Shown: positions 9,384 through 17,742 of the stretch, in pieces | Layout of the letters: the number at the start of each line of letters is the position of its first letter | Numbering within the stretch: position 1 is the first letter of the stretch | From: Desulfomonilia bacterium | Lineage (GTDB): Bacteria; Desulfobacterota; Desulfomonilia; UBA1062 | DNA length: 64,000 nucleotides | NCBI GenBank assembly: GCA_036567785.1 | Contig: DATCTV010000062.1 | Span: forward strand, 248,001-312,000 | Direction of reading: 5' to 3' | The notes under the pieces: model-generated | What the model was told of the DNA's origin: nothing | What the model saw: only the letters and a program-made list of their open reading frames with translations | The model's database searches: none | Translations under genes and position numbers: made by a program

Positions 9384-9397
9384 TTGATTATAATCAA
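9384..9397. promoter_or_regulatory. 14-base perfect palindrome upstream of the methyltransferase gene
   Basis: TTGATTATAATCAA is a perfect palindrome placed 49-62 bases upstream of the methyltransferase start (minus strand) in the gap after the SIS gene. It contains a TATAAT core, so it could be an operator overlapping a promoter. No regulator gene adjoins it. Confidence 0.35.
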
Positions 9398-9429
9398 CCG
9401 TATAATTACTATTTCCACAGATGGCCTTC

Positions 9430-10455
9430 CTATTTGACGGAACCCTCATCAATATTCCCCACCTTCCTGGCCCTGAGAGGCTTGTCCAGGTTGATGCCTT
9501 CGGCTATGCCGGTCTCGACGAGCAGGTTCCAGCCTGATGCAATCTGAAGGAATTCGTCGTACGGGTCCAGACCGGGTATAATAATAGTGGGGAAGGGTGT
9601 CTCCTTGTGGTCGATAGCGATTATCTTCATGCCCACGCCCTTTACCAGAACGTCGCTGAACTTCTGGATTTCCTCGGCGAAAGGTTCGATAAGCACCAGA
9701 ACCTCTCGAGGGTCCATGACCTCTTCTATTCCGTGGACTGCATAGGTACCTTCGAGAAAATCAGCCTTTTTGCGGGTGATTTCATTTGTCTTGAGCGTAA
9801 GCTCTTCGGCTACTCCGTTGTTGCGGCCTGCAAAATAAATCTGCGGGGCGTCTGAGAGCATCTTTATAATGCTGGGATCGATCTTCATTGTCAGCACCTG
9901 CTCGAATGCATCTGCAAGTGATGGCAGGGCTTCGTTCATGCCTGTAGGAGAGAGATTCTCCACAATTGAGAGCATAAAAAGCGCCTGTTCGATGATCGAT
10001 TTTGTTGCAGCAACTGCATTTTCTTCACCGCATTCAAGCAGGAATCCCTTCTTTGACAATTCCATTATTGGCGTTTTGTCATGTGCGGTAATCCCGTAGA
10101 TGTTGTCGCACCCCTCGGAATTGAGCTTTCTCAGAAGCGACACAACTTCCTTTGTCTTTCCGGAATTGCTGGCCGCCAGGATCACATGGTCTTTGAGACT
10201 GTACTCCATGGACTGTCTGCCGCCGTCGGTGATCATGTTGAAGGCAAGGCCCCTTCTGTTTGCCTGGTAGATGGCGTTTTTCGCCGGGAATATGCGCGAC
10301 GAGCCCTCGCCAGTAAACAGAAGCCTGTGTTTGTGAATCACGGAATAAGCGACAGGTCTTGAAATCTTGGGGTCGAATCTTCTGATGATGGATGGCGCTT
10401 CCATCATTTCCCTGACTAGAGAAAATTTCGTGTATCCGGAATCCTTGAGGTTCAT
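9430..10455 (-). CDS. Double-SIS-domain sugar isomerase/deaminase-like protein
   Basis: A 341-residue protein with two sugar-isomerase (SIS) domains as in the C-terminal half of GlmS and in AgaS/FrlB. The first domain has GEGSSRIFPAKNA (about 52-64), the phosphosugar loop SNSGKTKEVV (about 95-104) and AATKSIIEQALFML; the second has YFAGRNNGVAEELTLKTNEITRKKADFLEGTYAVHG in pieces around residues 206-245. The glutaminase half of GlmS is absent, so it would isomerise or deaminate an amino-sugar phosphate. It ends the four-gene block PIG-L, ceramidase-like, PIG-L, SIS, which fits handling of a deacylated amino sugar. Confidence 0.8.
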   Translation of the reverse strand: MNLKDSGYTKFSLVREMMEAPSIIRRFDPKISRPVAYSVIHKHRLLFTGEGSSRIFPAKNAIYQANRRGLAFNMITDGGRQSMEYSLKDHVILAASNSGKTKEVVSLLRKLNSEGCDNIYGITAHDKTPIMELSKKGFLLECGEENAVAATKSIIEQALFMLSIVENLSPTGMNEALPSLADAFEQVLTMKIDPSIIKMLSDAPQIYFAGRNNGVAEELTLKTNEITRKKADFLEGTYAVHGIEEVMDPREVLVLIEPFAEEIQKFSDVLVKGVGMKIIAIDHKETPFPTIIIPGLDPYDEFLQIASGWNLLVETGIAEGINLDKPLRARKVGNIDEGSVK

Positions 10456-10536
10456 GCCTTTAACTGTCCTTTTACTTGTATCTTGTAATCAGTCATCGGT
10501 TTAGTTTTATTATAGCCTCATTGTCAAGGCTTCCAG

Positions 10537-11526
10537 CTATCCGCAGCATGAACAGCCTTTTGAATGCACGGAAGCTGCTTCATTATCAACGGTTTTTCCC
10601 TGCTCAAGGTGAAACACGGGTTTCGAGAGTTCATGAAAAATCCTGTCCATCATGCCGATGAATTTGACAGGCTCACCCAGATAGTCGTCGAACATGTAAT
10701 TGAAAAAGTCGATACGGTAGGGCGGTCTTGAATAGTCGCGCGGTTCGCAGACTGGTGCGAAATATTCCCTGCCGCAGTATGATTCAAAATCAAACGGTCT
10801 TCCGATGAGACCTGATACCTTGCCAAGATTATCAATGACCTTTCTGAATTTTTCAATCAGTTCAACCTGTGAAGGATAATGAAAGGCTGCGGCAAGCTTC
10901 TTTAAAAGCTCGTCACGCGTCATGTCAATAAAATACTTGGTGCCTTTGTACCATGGATTGAAGCGGAAGGAGATAAGCACTGTAAGCTCGTAGGCAGGTA
11001 TCTCCACCATCTGGATTTTCTTTCCGAACTCCCTCTCGTAGCTGTCAATGCAAGCGGCTGTCAGTACATGGGTAAGGTCATGCTCAGGCATGCCGCCCTG
11101 GAAAGCATACGTCCAGATTATGTCAGGGTCGTGTTTTTTAATCTTGGCGTAAATGTCGCGGCCCTGTTTTCTCCAGAAGGAAATGCCTTCTTCGAATTGA
11201 GCCTCGCTCTTTATCGAATTCACGAAGAGTCTGTAATTGTCAACTTCCGAATAGAGGCCGTTCGTGACGTCGTCATCTTTAAACCCCAACTCGTGCGCCA
11301 CATTCCAACCCTCAGCTACGCGCTTTTTCCCGTACTCTTCAGGAGTTACATTCTCTTTGAAATAAAGGCCATCGGAATTTGTGAGCCACATAAGCGCCGC
11401 CCCCGGCTGCAGTCTCTGAATTATTCCTGCGCTTACGATTTCGTCATCATGATGTGAAAACATGAACAGATGCTTTTTTGATTTGTCCAGAAGTGATTCC
11501 ATGGATGGGACTTTCTTGAAATCCAT
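10537..11526 (-). CDS. PIG-L family Zn-dependent N-deacetylase (long form)
   Basis: A 329-residue member of the PIG-L/LmbE family, which removes acyl groups from N-acyl amino sugars. The Zn/acid motif is HHDDE (25-29, first position His instead of the common Pro-His-Pro-Asp-Asp), and the second ligand region is PEHDLTHVLTA. It is longer than typical members (about 230 residues); the extra C-terminal 100 residues end in a CSCCG tail. AAGGAG lies six bases before the ATG. It starts nine bases after the ceramidase-like gene and is one of two PIG-L proteins in this block, so the two probably act on different acylated intermediates. Confidence 0.78.
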   Translation of the reverse strand: MDFKKVPSMESLLDKSKKHLFMFSHHDDEIVSAGIIQRLQPGAALMWLTNSDGLYFKENVTPEEYGKKRVAEGWNVAHELGFKDDDVTNGLYSEVDNYRLFVNSIKSEAQFEEGISFWRKQGRDIYAKIKKHDPDIIWTYAFQGGMPEHDLTHVLTAACIDSYEREFGKKIQMVEIPAYELTVLISFRFNPWYKGTKYFIDMTRDELLKKLAAAFHYPSQVELIEKFRKVIDNLGKVSGLIGRPFDFESYCGREYFAPVCEPRDYSRPPYRIDFFNYMFDDYLGEPVKFIGMMDRIFHELSKPVFHLEQGKTVDNEAASVHSKGCSCCG

Positions 11527-11535
11527 AATATCTCC

Positions 11536-12942
11536 TTAGTTCTTAAATATATCTGATATAAGCATTAGAACCTGTTGCCTTATATTTTTTTCAGTATCAA
11601 GCCTGAATCTGCCCGGAAGCTTATAAATGTATGGCACAACATCGACCTCGTATCCGCCGAAAGGGATTTCTTCGACAGTTGGAAGATAACCGGTCATGCC
11701 GTCCGTGTATCCGGTGAAAAGGGTTATCGGCGCTGATGAGGCAGCTTTCATCTGAATGCCGGTTTCAGTAAATGTCTCCATTGCTACCGATGCTATAGCG
11801 ATATCTCCAATCCTAAGCACTCCGGTTCTTATTGGAGTGGAATAGCCTTTGTCGTCATGTTTCAATATCGTCTTCCAAGGGTAGCGGACATCAAGAAACG
11901 GATCTATCATAAATTCAGGTATCACCGCCCCTTCCATAAGCATGGCAGCACCTTTCTTAAGCATGGGTCTGTAAATCCTTTTAACACTAAAACTTTCCAT
12001 GCCTGCCGGGACATCCACATAGGCACTAACCTCACCGGTGGCGGCCGACAAGGGTAGAGGGTTTATCTTAGTCAGCCTTCCTTCAGCTTCAATAACGGCT
12101 TCAGCAACTATACCGCCAAGCCGCTCTACATCGGGTCTGTTGTCGTCCGACCACTCAACATCGGGATTTATGTTGGCGCATGCACCCTGGATGAACATGC
12201 AGAAGCCGCCCAGTTGCTTTTCAACCTTTGCCCTCATTGCCCCCGGCCAGTCGGCGGAGATTACATTGCTTTCTTCGCCAAGCACACAGGCATGACAGGC
12301 GTAATTGACAATAGTTACGACAGGTTCGGCGCCGCTTGAAATCCGTATGATATCAACATCCCTGTCAACTAAACCGTCCCGGTTCCAGCCTATGACGGTT
12401 GTGCCGTCTGAAAGCCTCTCCCTTCTGTTGATGCCGATGCCGCAATGAGTCCGGTCATGACTTATTTCAACATTGACAAGGTTTGATGATGCGCGTGCAG
12501 CGGATGCAATCAGGCTTTTTCCCAGCCAGTCGCAGTAAAGGTAGTTTGACATTATGCCTTTTGTCGAGATGGGCTCTTCAGTCGAAAGCATGAGTCTGTA
12601 AAGGTAGTATTTCGCTCTGTTTTTAAGGGATGGTTTATAAGGCGGCCATGCAATCGGCCCTGAATGCGTATGTGAGCAGAACAGTCTGATGTTTTTTGCT
12701 GCGATGCCGAGTCTTGCTGTTATGCCAGCCTTGATGGTATCGACAGTCTCCCAGTTAAGCGCCAGAAGATCGAGTGAGATCAGGATAAGCTTCTCGTTTC
12801 CGTCATCGAGGATAAGAGTGGTTGCAGTAAGATCGGTATGTACGTCTTCAGCACCGCCCTTTCTTCCGGAATATCCGATTAGATAAATACCGCGGGGTGG
12901 TGTTATGATTATTCTGTCAATTCCTGCTTTCAAAAAGGGCAT
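11536..12942 (-). CDS. Neutral/alkaline ceramidase N-terminal-domain amidase
   Basis: A 468-residue protein matching the catalytic N-terminal domain of neutral/alkaline non-lysosomal ceramidases: AGIDRIIITPP at the start, the Zn-ligand motif CSHTHSGP (about 110-117) and a second His in NYACHACVLG (about 215), then GACANINPD. Ceramidases cut the N-acyl bond of sphingolipids; shorter bacterial relatives often have unknown amide substrates. No signal peptide is visible, so a cytoplasmic substrate is likely, and the C-terminal Ig-like domain of secreted ceramidases is absent. Being sandwiched between two PIG-L deacetylase genes suggests a shared pathway for N-acylated compounds (inference). Confidence 0.75.
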   Translation of the reverse strand: MPFLKAGIDRIIITPPRGIYLIGYSGRKGGAEDVHTDLTATTLILDDGNEKLILISLDLLALNWETVDTIKAGITARLGIAAKNIRLFCSHTHSGPIAWPPYKPSLKNRAKYYLYRLMLSTEEPISTKGIMSNYLYCDWLGKSLIASAARASSNLVNVEISHDRTHCGIGINRRERLSDGTTVIGWNRDGLVDRDVDIIRISSGAEPVVTIVNYACHACVLGEESNVISADWPGAMRAKVEKQLGGFCMFIQGACANINPDVEWSDDNRPDVERLGGIVAEAVIEAEGRLTKINPLPLSAATGEVSAYVDVPAGMESFSVKRIYRPMLKKGAAMLMEGAVIPEFMIDPFLDVRYPWKTILKHDDKGYSTPIRTGVLRIGDIAIASVAMETFTETGIQMKAASSAPITLFTGYTDGMTGYLPTVEEIPFGGYEVDVVPYIYKLPGRFRLDTEKNIRQQVLMLISDIFKN

Positions 12943-13034
12943 ATCTCACACATTTTTCTTGAGGTCAGAATTCATGTTTGTGAATAAAAGTCCTGCAAGA
13001 TTTCTTTAAAATCGCTCTTAATTCCTCACTGTCA

Positions 13035-13799
13035 TTAATAATCAATCGCCTCAGGGAAGCAGTGAAGCATATACTGTGCATGCAGAACCTTGAATCCTTC
13101 GCCGAACTCGAAATCCCTGCCTTGCGCCAGGCTTCTGCATCTCATCTCGTCATACATTTTCAGCATGCCCAGCGATTCTTCAGTGAACTGGCTTTTGTGC
13201 TCGGCAATAGCCTTGAATTTCCGCTCCCTGAAATTGCCTGCATCAATTATGACATTCGGCCTTGCGGTGAAAGAAAAGGCGATTCCTTCGATGTCATAGG
13301 GTTCAAAATTTCTGTCAATATCAGGCTCGGTAAGAATAAACGGGAAATTGTAAAGCAGCAGCGCCTCGCTTGCTGCATGCCCTGTCTTGATATGATCCAT
13401 ATGTGCCTCATACATAAGCCAGGGATCAACAGTGAAAATGAAATCAGGTCTCAGCATGCGGATATGTTTGATGATCTGGTTTCTCGCATCATGCTGCGAC
13501 CAGTCTCCGGCGTCGGTGTAATTAAGCCAGTAATAGCCTTTTACGCCAATAATTTTACCGGCGGCCATCTGCTCTTCCTTGCGCTGGTCCTGTCTCCTTA
13601 CGAGGTCGTCGGCGCCTGCATCCTTGAATCCTGCCGAATCGTCGGTCACTGTCAGATAGTTTATCTCAATACCCAGGTCTGAAAGCATTGAAAGAGTGGC
13701 TCCAGCGCTTATGTCCATATCGTCGGGATGCGGCTGAATGCAGAGAATTTTTTTTGCCTTACGCATATCCGTTATCGGGAGAATGTCTTTTATATCCAT
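13035..13799 (-). CDS. PIG-L family Zn-dependent N-deacetylase (short form)
   Basis: A 254-residue PIG-L/LmbE protein with the canonical motif PHPDDMDISAG (about 22-32) carrying the Zn ligands and catalytic Asp, and the downstream ligand motif AHMDHIKTGHAA (about 131-142). Relatives deacetylate GlcNAc-inositol, GlcNAc-malate, teicoplanin aglycone or chitobiose. AGGAGCACGGA precedes the ATG. It is the first gene of the minus-strand block leading to the ceramidase-like, second PIG-L and SIS genes, with gaps of 92, 9 and 81 bases. The upstream SUMF1 gene is ended by its own terminator. Confidence 0.85.
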   Translation of the reverse strand: MDIKDILPITDMRKAKKILCIQPHPDDMDISAGATLSMLSDLGIEINYLTVTDDSAGFKDAGADDLVRRQDQRKEEQMAAGKIIGVKGYYWLNYTDAGDWSQHDARNQIIKHIRMLRPDFIFTVDPWLMYEAHMDHIKTGHAASEALLLYNFPFILTEPDIDRNFEPYDIEGIAFSFTARPNVIIDAGNFRERKFKAIAEHKSQFTEESLGMLKMYDEMRCRSLAQGRDFEFGEGFKVLHAQYMLHCFPEAIDY

Positions 13800-13876
13800 T
13801 CCGTGCTCCTGAAATTATATTCCGATTTTTTATCTGATAATCAACTTCAAATCTGAAATGTCAACAGTCTGATAAT

Positions 13877-13911
13877 AAAAAACCCCCTTCCGTTCAGGAA
13901 GGGGGTTTTTT
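13877..13911 (-). terminator. Rho-independent terminator of the SUMF1 lipoprotein gene
   Basis: A 15-base perfect stem (13877-13891 with 13897-13911) with loop GTTCA; core CCCCCTTCC/GGAAGGGGG and A/T tails on both sides. It starts two bases past the stop codon of the minus-strand gene ending at 13914 and insulates the PIG-L block. Confidence 0.88.
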
Positions 13912-13913
13912 AT

Positions 13914-16364
13914 TTATTCTCCCCAGCGCGAGGGGTCGAGTACTATGCTGCAATCACAGAGCTTCGCCCCGGTTGGGTTTCTGAACGGGGAATAGCAGTA
14001 CTCCATAAGGAACGCCAGTTCGTCTGCTCCCACAACACGAGTATCAGTTGTAGGGCTGTTGCCCGGAATGTAGGATACAAAGCCGTTCGGAACCGTCGGT
14101 GACCAGAGGTTCCAGTTGGGCCATGTTATATAATAATCCGCAGCCTTGCTGTACTCTGTAGCAATAAGCCTTGCCTCGGAGGACTTGAGCGGAAGCCCGT
14201 TTGATGCGGCAACCAGAAGGTGGGTTGCGAGATCTGGCTCCCAGTCCGGACATGGTTCGCTTGTTGGTTTGCCCTTTCCTGCCATCATTGCATCCATCCT
14301 CTCGGACATTCCCGTGAGTAGCTTAAGGGCCATATCGTCTTCGTTGTTCATAAGCGCGTTGGAGATTGCCGCCTGATGGAAATATACTACTATCGCCATG
14401 TTGTAATAGTGAATCTGTCCGGCAACCATATCATAGAGGTTTATGGTGCCTTTCCCGCAGTCGTTGCAAAGCGGACTTTGATAGCCCAGGATGGCGGATG
14501 TAATTTTGGCGTTGCATTCCGCATTCGGCACCAGTATTTCAAAATTCACGAAGCTCATGAGGTCTTTGACCAGCCAGGGGGTTTCCTCTTCAAACATTAT
14601 CTGGGTGTTACCTTCCTTATCCTTGGCCCTTATATAGTAGCCTGAATCGACTATATCCTTTGCAAAAGCCTGCAGATAAGCCACCGCCCTTGTTGCAGCG
14701 TCTCTTATGTTTGCATCGGGGGCCTCTTTCGCCAGCCTCATTATCATCGGAACCATTCTGTATATATGCGGAACATCGTCCTTGCTTCGCATGTTCCTTA
14801 TCCAGATGCTTCCATAATAAGGGTTGATGTCGTTCGGTATCGTATGGGCGTTCCAGTCGTACTTTTCGCCGCCAGCCTTGACAGGGTTATAGTCCACCTT
14901 TACCTTTCTTCCTAGAACCGTATATTCGTGATTCTGGGTGAATATGCAGCGTGGCATGATAGTTCTCTCCGGGTCATTGTCGCTGTATTCTTCGCCCTTG
15001 AAGAATGCTTCGATTCCCCTGCAATAGCTTTCAGCAATCTTTCCCATTAAAGGATCACCGCTTGCCAGGTATCCTGCAATTACGTTATTGAGCATTTTTC
15101 CGGAACGTATCCAGAGATTATCCGATCCTCCTCCATGATGGAATGTGACAGTGTCCCCGTTCTTCTCGGCGGAGAAATCCTGGAGGTGGGCCTTATACCA
15201 TGGCATGCCGTAAGGATTGGATTCGTCCATTCCGTTGCTTGTAAGATACATCCATTCAAAGTAGTGGGTGTCTTTCCACAGTCCTGTGATCTTCTTTGTA
15301 AATGCAGCGATTTCGTTATCAGAAAGAGGAGTGCCTTTATCCGCCCTGGTAAAGGAGAATGGAAGTGTATCCGGATAATCCGGTATATTTGCTGTCAATT
15401 CATAAGAGGGAGGCGCGATCGGGTTCAAAACAACATTGATTTCAGCGCTCGCTGAAGGATTCTTTGTTTTTACAAGACGGAATCCGATAAAACGGCATCT
15501 GTAATCGGGTGTAAACCCTTCGCGGTATGCAGAGCGCAGTCTGGTGGATCCGTCGAAACGGATGCTGCCGCCGCGAACAACCTTGAAATGCCCTGTATCG
15601 GGGCCTGTAGGATTGAGAATATCGCCTGCATAGTCCCCGTAATTGTCCCAGCACCATTCCTCCACATTTCCGCTCATGTCATAAAGGCCCCATTTATTTG
15701 GTGATTTGAGGCCGACATTATGGGTCATATTGGAACTGTTGGCGCAATACCACGCAATTTTATTGAGCGTGGGATCGCCTTCACATCCGGGAACGGATAT
15801 TTCACCATTATAAACAGGGGAGGTTGTTCCTGCACGTGCCGCATATTCCCATTCGGCTTCTGTCGGCAGCCTGTATCCTTCAGCCTGATATACGCTGGCA
15901 ATACCGTTAAGGCTGACATCAGCGGATTTAATACCACCGTGGGTTCTGCATTCCATGCAGTCGGTAACAGCAGTGCCGTCTTCGCATACGACGTTGCTCA
16001 ATATGTACGTGGGTTTAAGCCCCTTTTTTATGGACTTTGCATTTGCATACGCAAGGGCATCATACCAGCTGACGTTTTCCACAGGCTTTCCTGGATTAGG
16101 CAGGGACTTTGGGAAATAGCTTGGATCAAATCCCATAAGGCTTTTGAAGTCACTCCAGGTGACCTCTGTCGAAGCGGCTTCAATATCATACGTCAGGGTT
16201 ACCTCGTGCTGTGCCTCGTTTGCCCTGTGGCCGAGTTCGTTTGCCGGACTGCCCATGACAAATTTGCCTGCCGGGATAGTCTTCTCTTTGCAGCCTGAAA
16301 AAACAATCGAAACAGCCAGAAGTAAAAAGATGAAAATTTTCCTGTTTATTAATGAATGTCTCAT
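13914..16364 (-). CDS. SUMF1-domain lipoprotein with large uncharacterised C-terminal region
   Basis: An 816-residue protein with a lipoprotein signal (lipobox VFSGC about residue 25). Residues about 30-300 are a SUMF1/FGE-type fold: GKFVMGSP, EVTWSDF, PVENVSWYDA, GYRLPTEAEWEYAARAG, GLYDMSGNVEEWCWD and VVRGGS...GFRLV. The paired cysteines needed by true formylglycine-generating enzymes after RGGS are missing (RGGSIRFDGS), so sulfatase activation is unlikely. Residues about 320-816 form a mainly helical region with no family that I recognise. I chose ATG 16364 behind GAGGTG; the GTG at 16379 has no ribosome site. Monocistronic, with a terminator at the stop. Confidence 0.75.
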   Translation of the reverse strand: MRHSLINRKIFIFLLLAVSIVFSGCKEKTIPAGKFVMGSPANELGHRANEAQHEVTLTYDIEAASTEVTWSDFKSLMGFDPSYFPKSLPNPGKPVENVSWYDALAYANAKSIKKGLKPTYILSNVVCEDGTAVTDCMECRTHGGIKSADVSLNGIASVYQAEGYRLPTEAEWEYAARAGTTSPVYNGEISVPGCEGDPTLNKIAWYCANSSNMTHNVGLKSPNKWGLYDMSGNVEEWCWDNYGDYAGDILNPTGPDTGHFKVVRGGSIRFDGSTRLRSAYREGFTPDYRCRFIGFRLVKTKNPSASAEINVVLNPIAPPSYELTANIPDYPDTLPFSFTRADKGTPLSDNEIAAFTKKITGLWKDTHYFEWMYLTSNGMDESNPYGMPWYKAHLQDFSAEKNGDTVTFHHGGGSDNLWIRSGKMLNNVIAGYLASGDPLMGKIAESYCRGIEAFFKGEEYSDNDPERTIMPRCIFTQNHEYTVLGRKVKVDYNPVKAGGEKYDWNAHTIPNDINPYYGSIWIRNMRSKDDVPHIYRMVPMIMRLAKEAPDANIRDAATRAVAYLQAFAKDIVDSGYYIRAKDKEGNTQIMFEEETPWLVKDLMSFVNFEILVPNAECNAKITSAILGYQSPLCNDCGKGTINLYDMVAGQIHYYNMAIVVYFHQAAISNALMNNEDDMALKLLTGMSERMDAMMAGKGKPTSEPCPDWEPDLATHLLVAASNGLPLKSSEARLIATEYSKAADYYITWPNWNLWSPTVPNGFVSYIPGNSPTTDTRVVGADELAFLMEYCYSPFRNPTGAKLCDCSIVLDPSRWGE

Positions 16365-16395
16365 ATCCCCACACCTCACATTGAATTAATTATCA

Positions 16396-16425
16396 TTGTT
16401 AAACCTTAATTACATATAATATAAA
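16396..16425 (+). promoter_or_regulatory. Weak candidate promoter for the epimerase gene
   Basis: TTGTTA (16396-16401) and TATAAA (16420-16425) with an 18-base spacer lie in an AT-rich divergent region between the SUMF1 lipoprotein and the epimerase gene starting at 16479. TATAAT at 16415-16420 overlaps it. By eye only. Confidence 0.3.
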
Positions 16426-16478
16426 ACATAAATCATCAAGAGCAAGAAACTTTAATTATTAAGTTCGGGAGGTTTTTA

Positions 16479-17486
16479 ATGAGAAAGGTTCTGGTGACCG
16501 GTGCAACAGGATTCATAGGCAGTCATATTGTAACAACCTGCCTTGAAAGAGGTGATGCCGTTGCCGCTCTTGTCATGCAGGGGGACACCGAAGGATTGGT
16601 GCTTGAGAAAAAAGGCGTCGAAGTCTTCTATGGAGATGTGAGGAAATACAAGTCTCTGGAAAAAGCCTGCGAAGGAAGGGATGTCGTTTTCCACTGTGCA
16701 GCAGTTGCAACGGACTGGGCTCCGAAAAAGCTGTTCTTGGATGTGACCGTGGGCGGTATGGAAAACATCTGCAAGGCATCACTGAAAGCGGGTGTTAAAA
16801 GGTTCATAGACATAAGTACGAGCGATGTGTTCGGCCTTCGTGAAGACATTACAATAGATGAAACCCTGCCGCTGCGTTTCTGGAAGGAGCCATATCCGGA
16901 TTCAAAAATCATGGCGGAAAAAATCGCTTGGAAATATCACAGGGAACACGGCCTGCCTGTCAGTATGGTTTACCCGTTATGGGTATATGGTCCCGGGGAC
17001 AAGACATTCGTTCCTCTGCTTGCAGACGCCATCATAAAAAAAGAAATGATATTCTGGCAGAGGGGTGCGATTGTCTGGCCCACTTACATTGACAATCTAA
17101 TGGATCTGCTGATGATCATATCCGAGGACGACAGGGCGGTAGGCAACGGCTATCTTGTGCATGACGGCATATCGGTTACCCTCGAGCAATTCTGTTCAGG
17201 GATTGCAAAAGCCGTTAACGCAGTTGAAGTAAATACATATATACCTTATGCTGCTGCCTACATAGCTGCATTTGTGATGGAAGTCGTATGGAGACTCTTC
17301 CGGATAGAATCGCGTCCGCTGCTCACTACATACACAGTGAAAAATCTTCACTCAAGGATGGTATTCTCAATCGACAAAGCCAGGAAGGAGCTTGACTGGA
17401 AACCCGTAGTATCATTCCAGCTTGGCTTTGGGGAAACGATGAGATGGCTGAAAACCCTTGATCTGTCAGAGTTGAAGCAGAAATAG
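16479..17486 (+). CDS. NAD-dependent epimerase/dehydratase (extended SDR)
   Basis: A 335-residue extended short-chain dehydrogenase. The NAD(P) loop is VTGATGFIGSHI (5-16); the catalytic Ser/Thr-Tyr-Lys set is seen as ISTSDVFG (about 111-118) and EPYPDSKIMAEK (Tyr about 140, Lys about 144). The pattern resembles 3-beta-hydroxysteroid dehydrogenase/sterol-type or dihydroflavonol reductase-like members more than sugar epimerases. A hydrophobic stretch near residues 248-262 (YAAAYIAAFVMEVVWRLF) could touch the membrane. GGGAGG precedes the ATG. Single gene; substrate unknown. Confidence 0.8.
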   Translation: MRKVLVTGATGFIGSHIVTTCLERGDAVAALVMQGDTEGLVLEKKGVEVFYGDVRKYKSLEKACEGRDVVFHCAAVATDWAPKKLFLDVTVGGMENICKASLKAGVKRFIDISTSDVFGLREDITIDETLPLRFWKEPYPDSKIMAEKIAWKYHREHGLPVSMVYPLWVYGPGDKTFVPLLADAIIKKEMIFWQRGAIVWPTYIDNLMDLLMIISEDDRAVGNGYLVHDGISVTLEQFCSGIAKAVNAVEVNTYIPYAAAYIAAFVMEVVWRLFRIESRPLLTTYTVKNLHSRMVFSIDKARKELDWKPVVSFQLGFGETMRWLKTLDLSELKQK

Positions 17487-17742
17487 GTTCAAGGCATACC
17501 CTTTGTTTGAAACGATATATCGCATGATATCTATCAATGATATTATGAAAAATCTGAATAACTTAAAGCGAATTATTGATTCAAGTTATTTGATTATGAA
17601 AGTCAATCATTAATAAATTAACATACTGGTTAAATGTATGGGTAGTGGGACCATCACTGATGATGATTCTGTTGGTCATCGCGATAAATAAGATAAAAAC
17701 AAGGGTACAGACGCTTATGAAAATTCCGGGGTAATCAGACAG

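Noticed and set aside
9340-9430. tRNA-like text (ACTAGCTCAGTC) near 9350
   Set aside because: No acceptor stem, anticodon arm or T loop can be folded around it.
13062-13682. Plus-strand frame of 206 codons opposite the short PIG-L gene
   Set aside because: The PIG-L motifs on the minus strand are unambiguous; the plus frame has no recognisable domain.
13914-16364. Annotation of the SUMF1-domain protein as a formylglycine-generating sulfatase activator
   Set aside because: The cysteines needed after the RGGS motif are absent, and no sulfatase gene is nearby.
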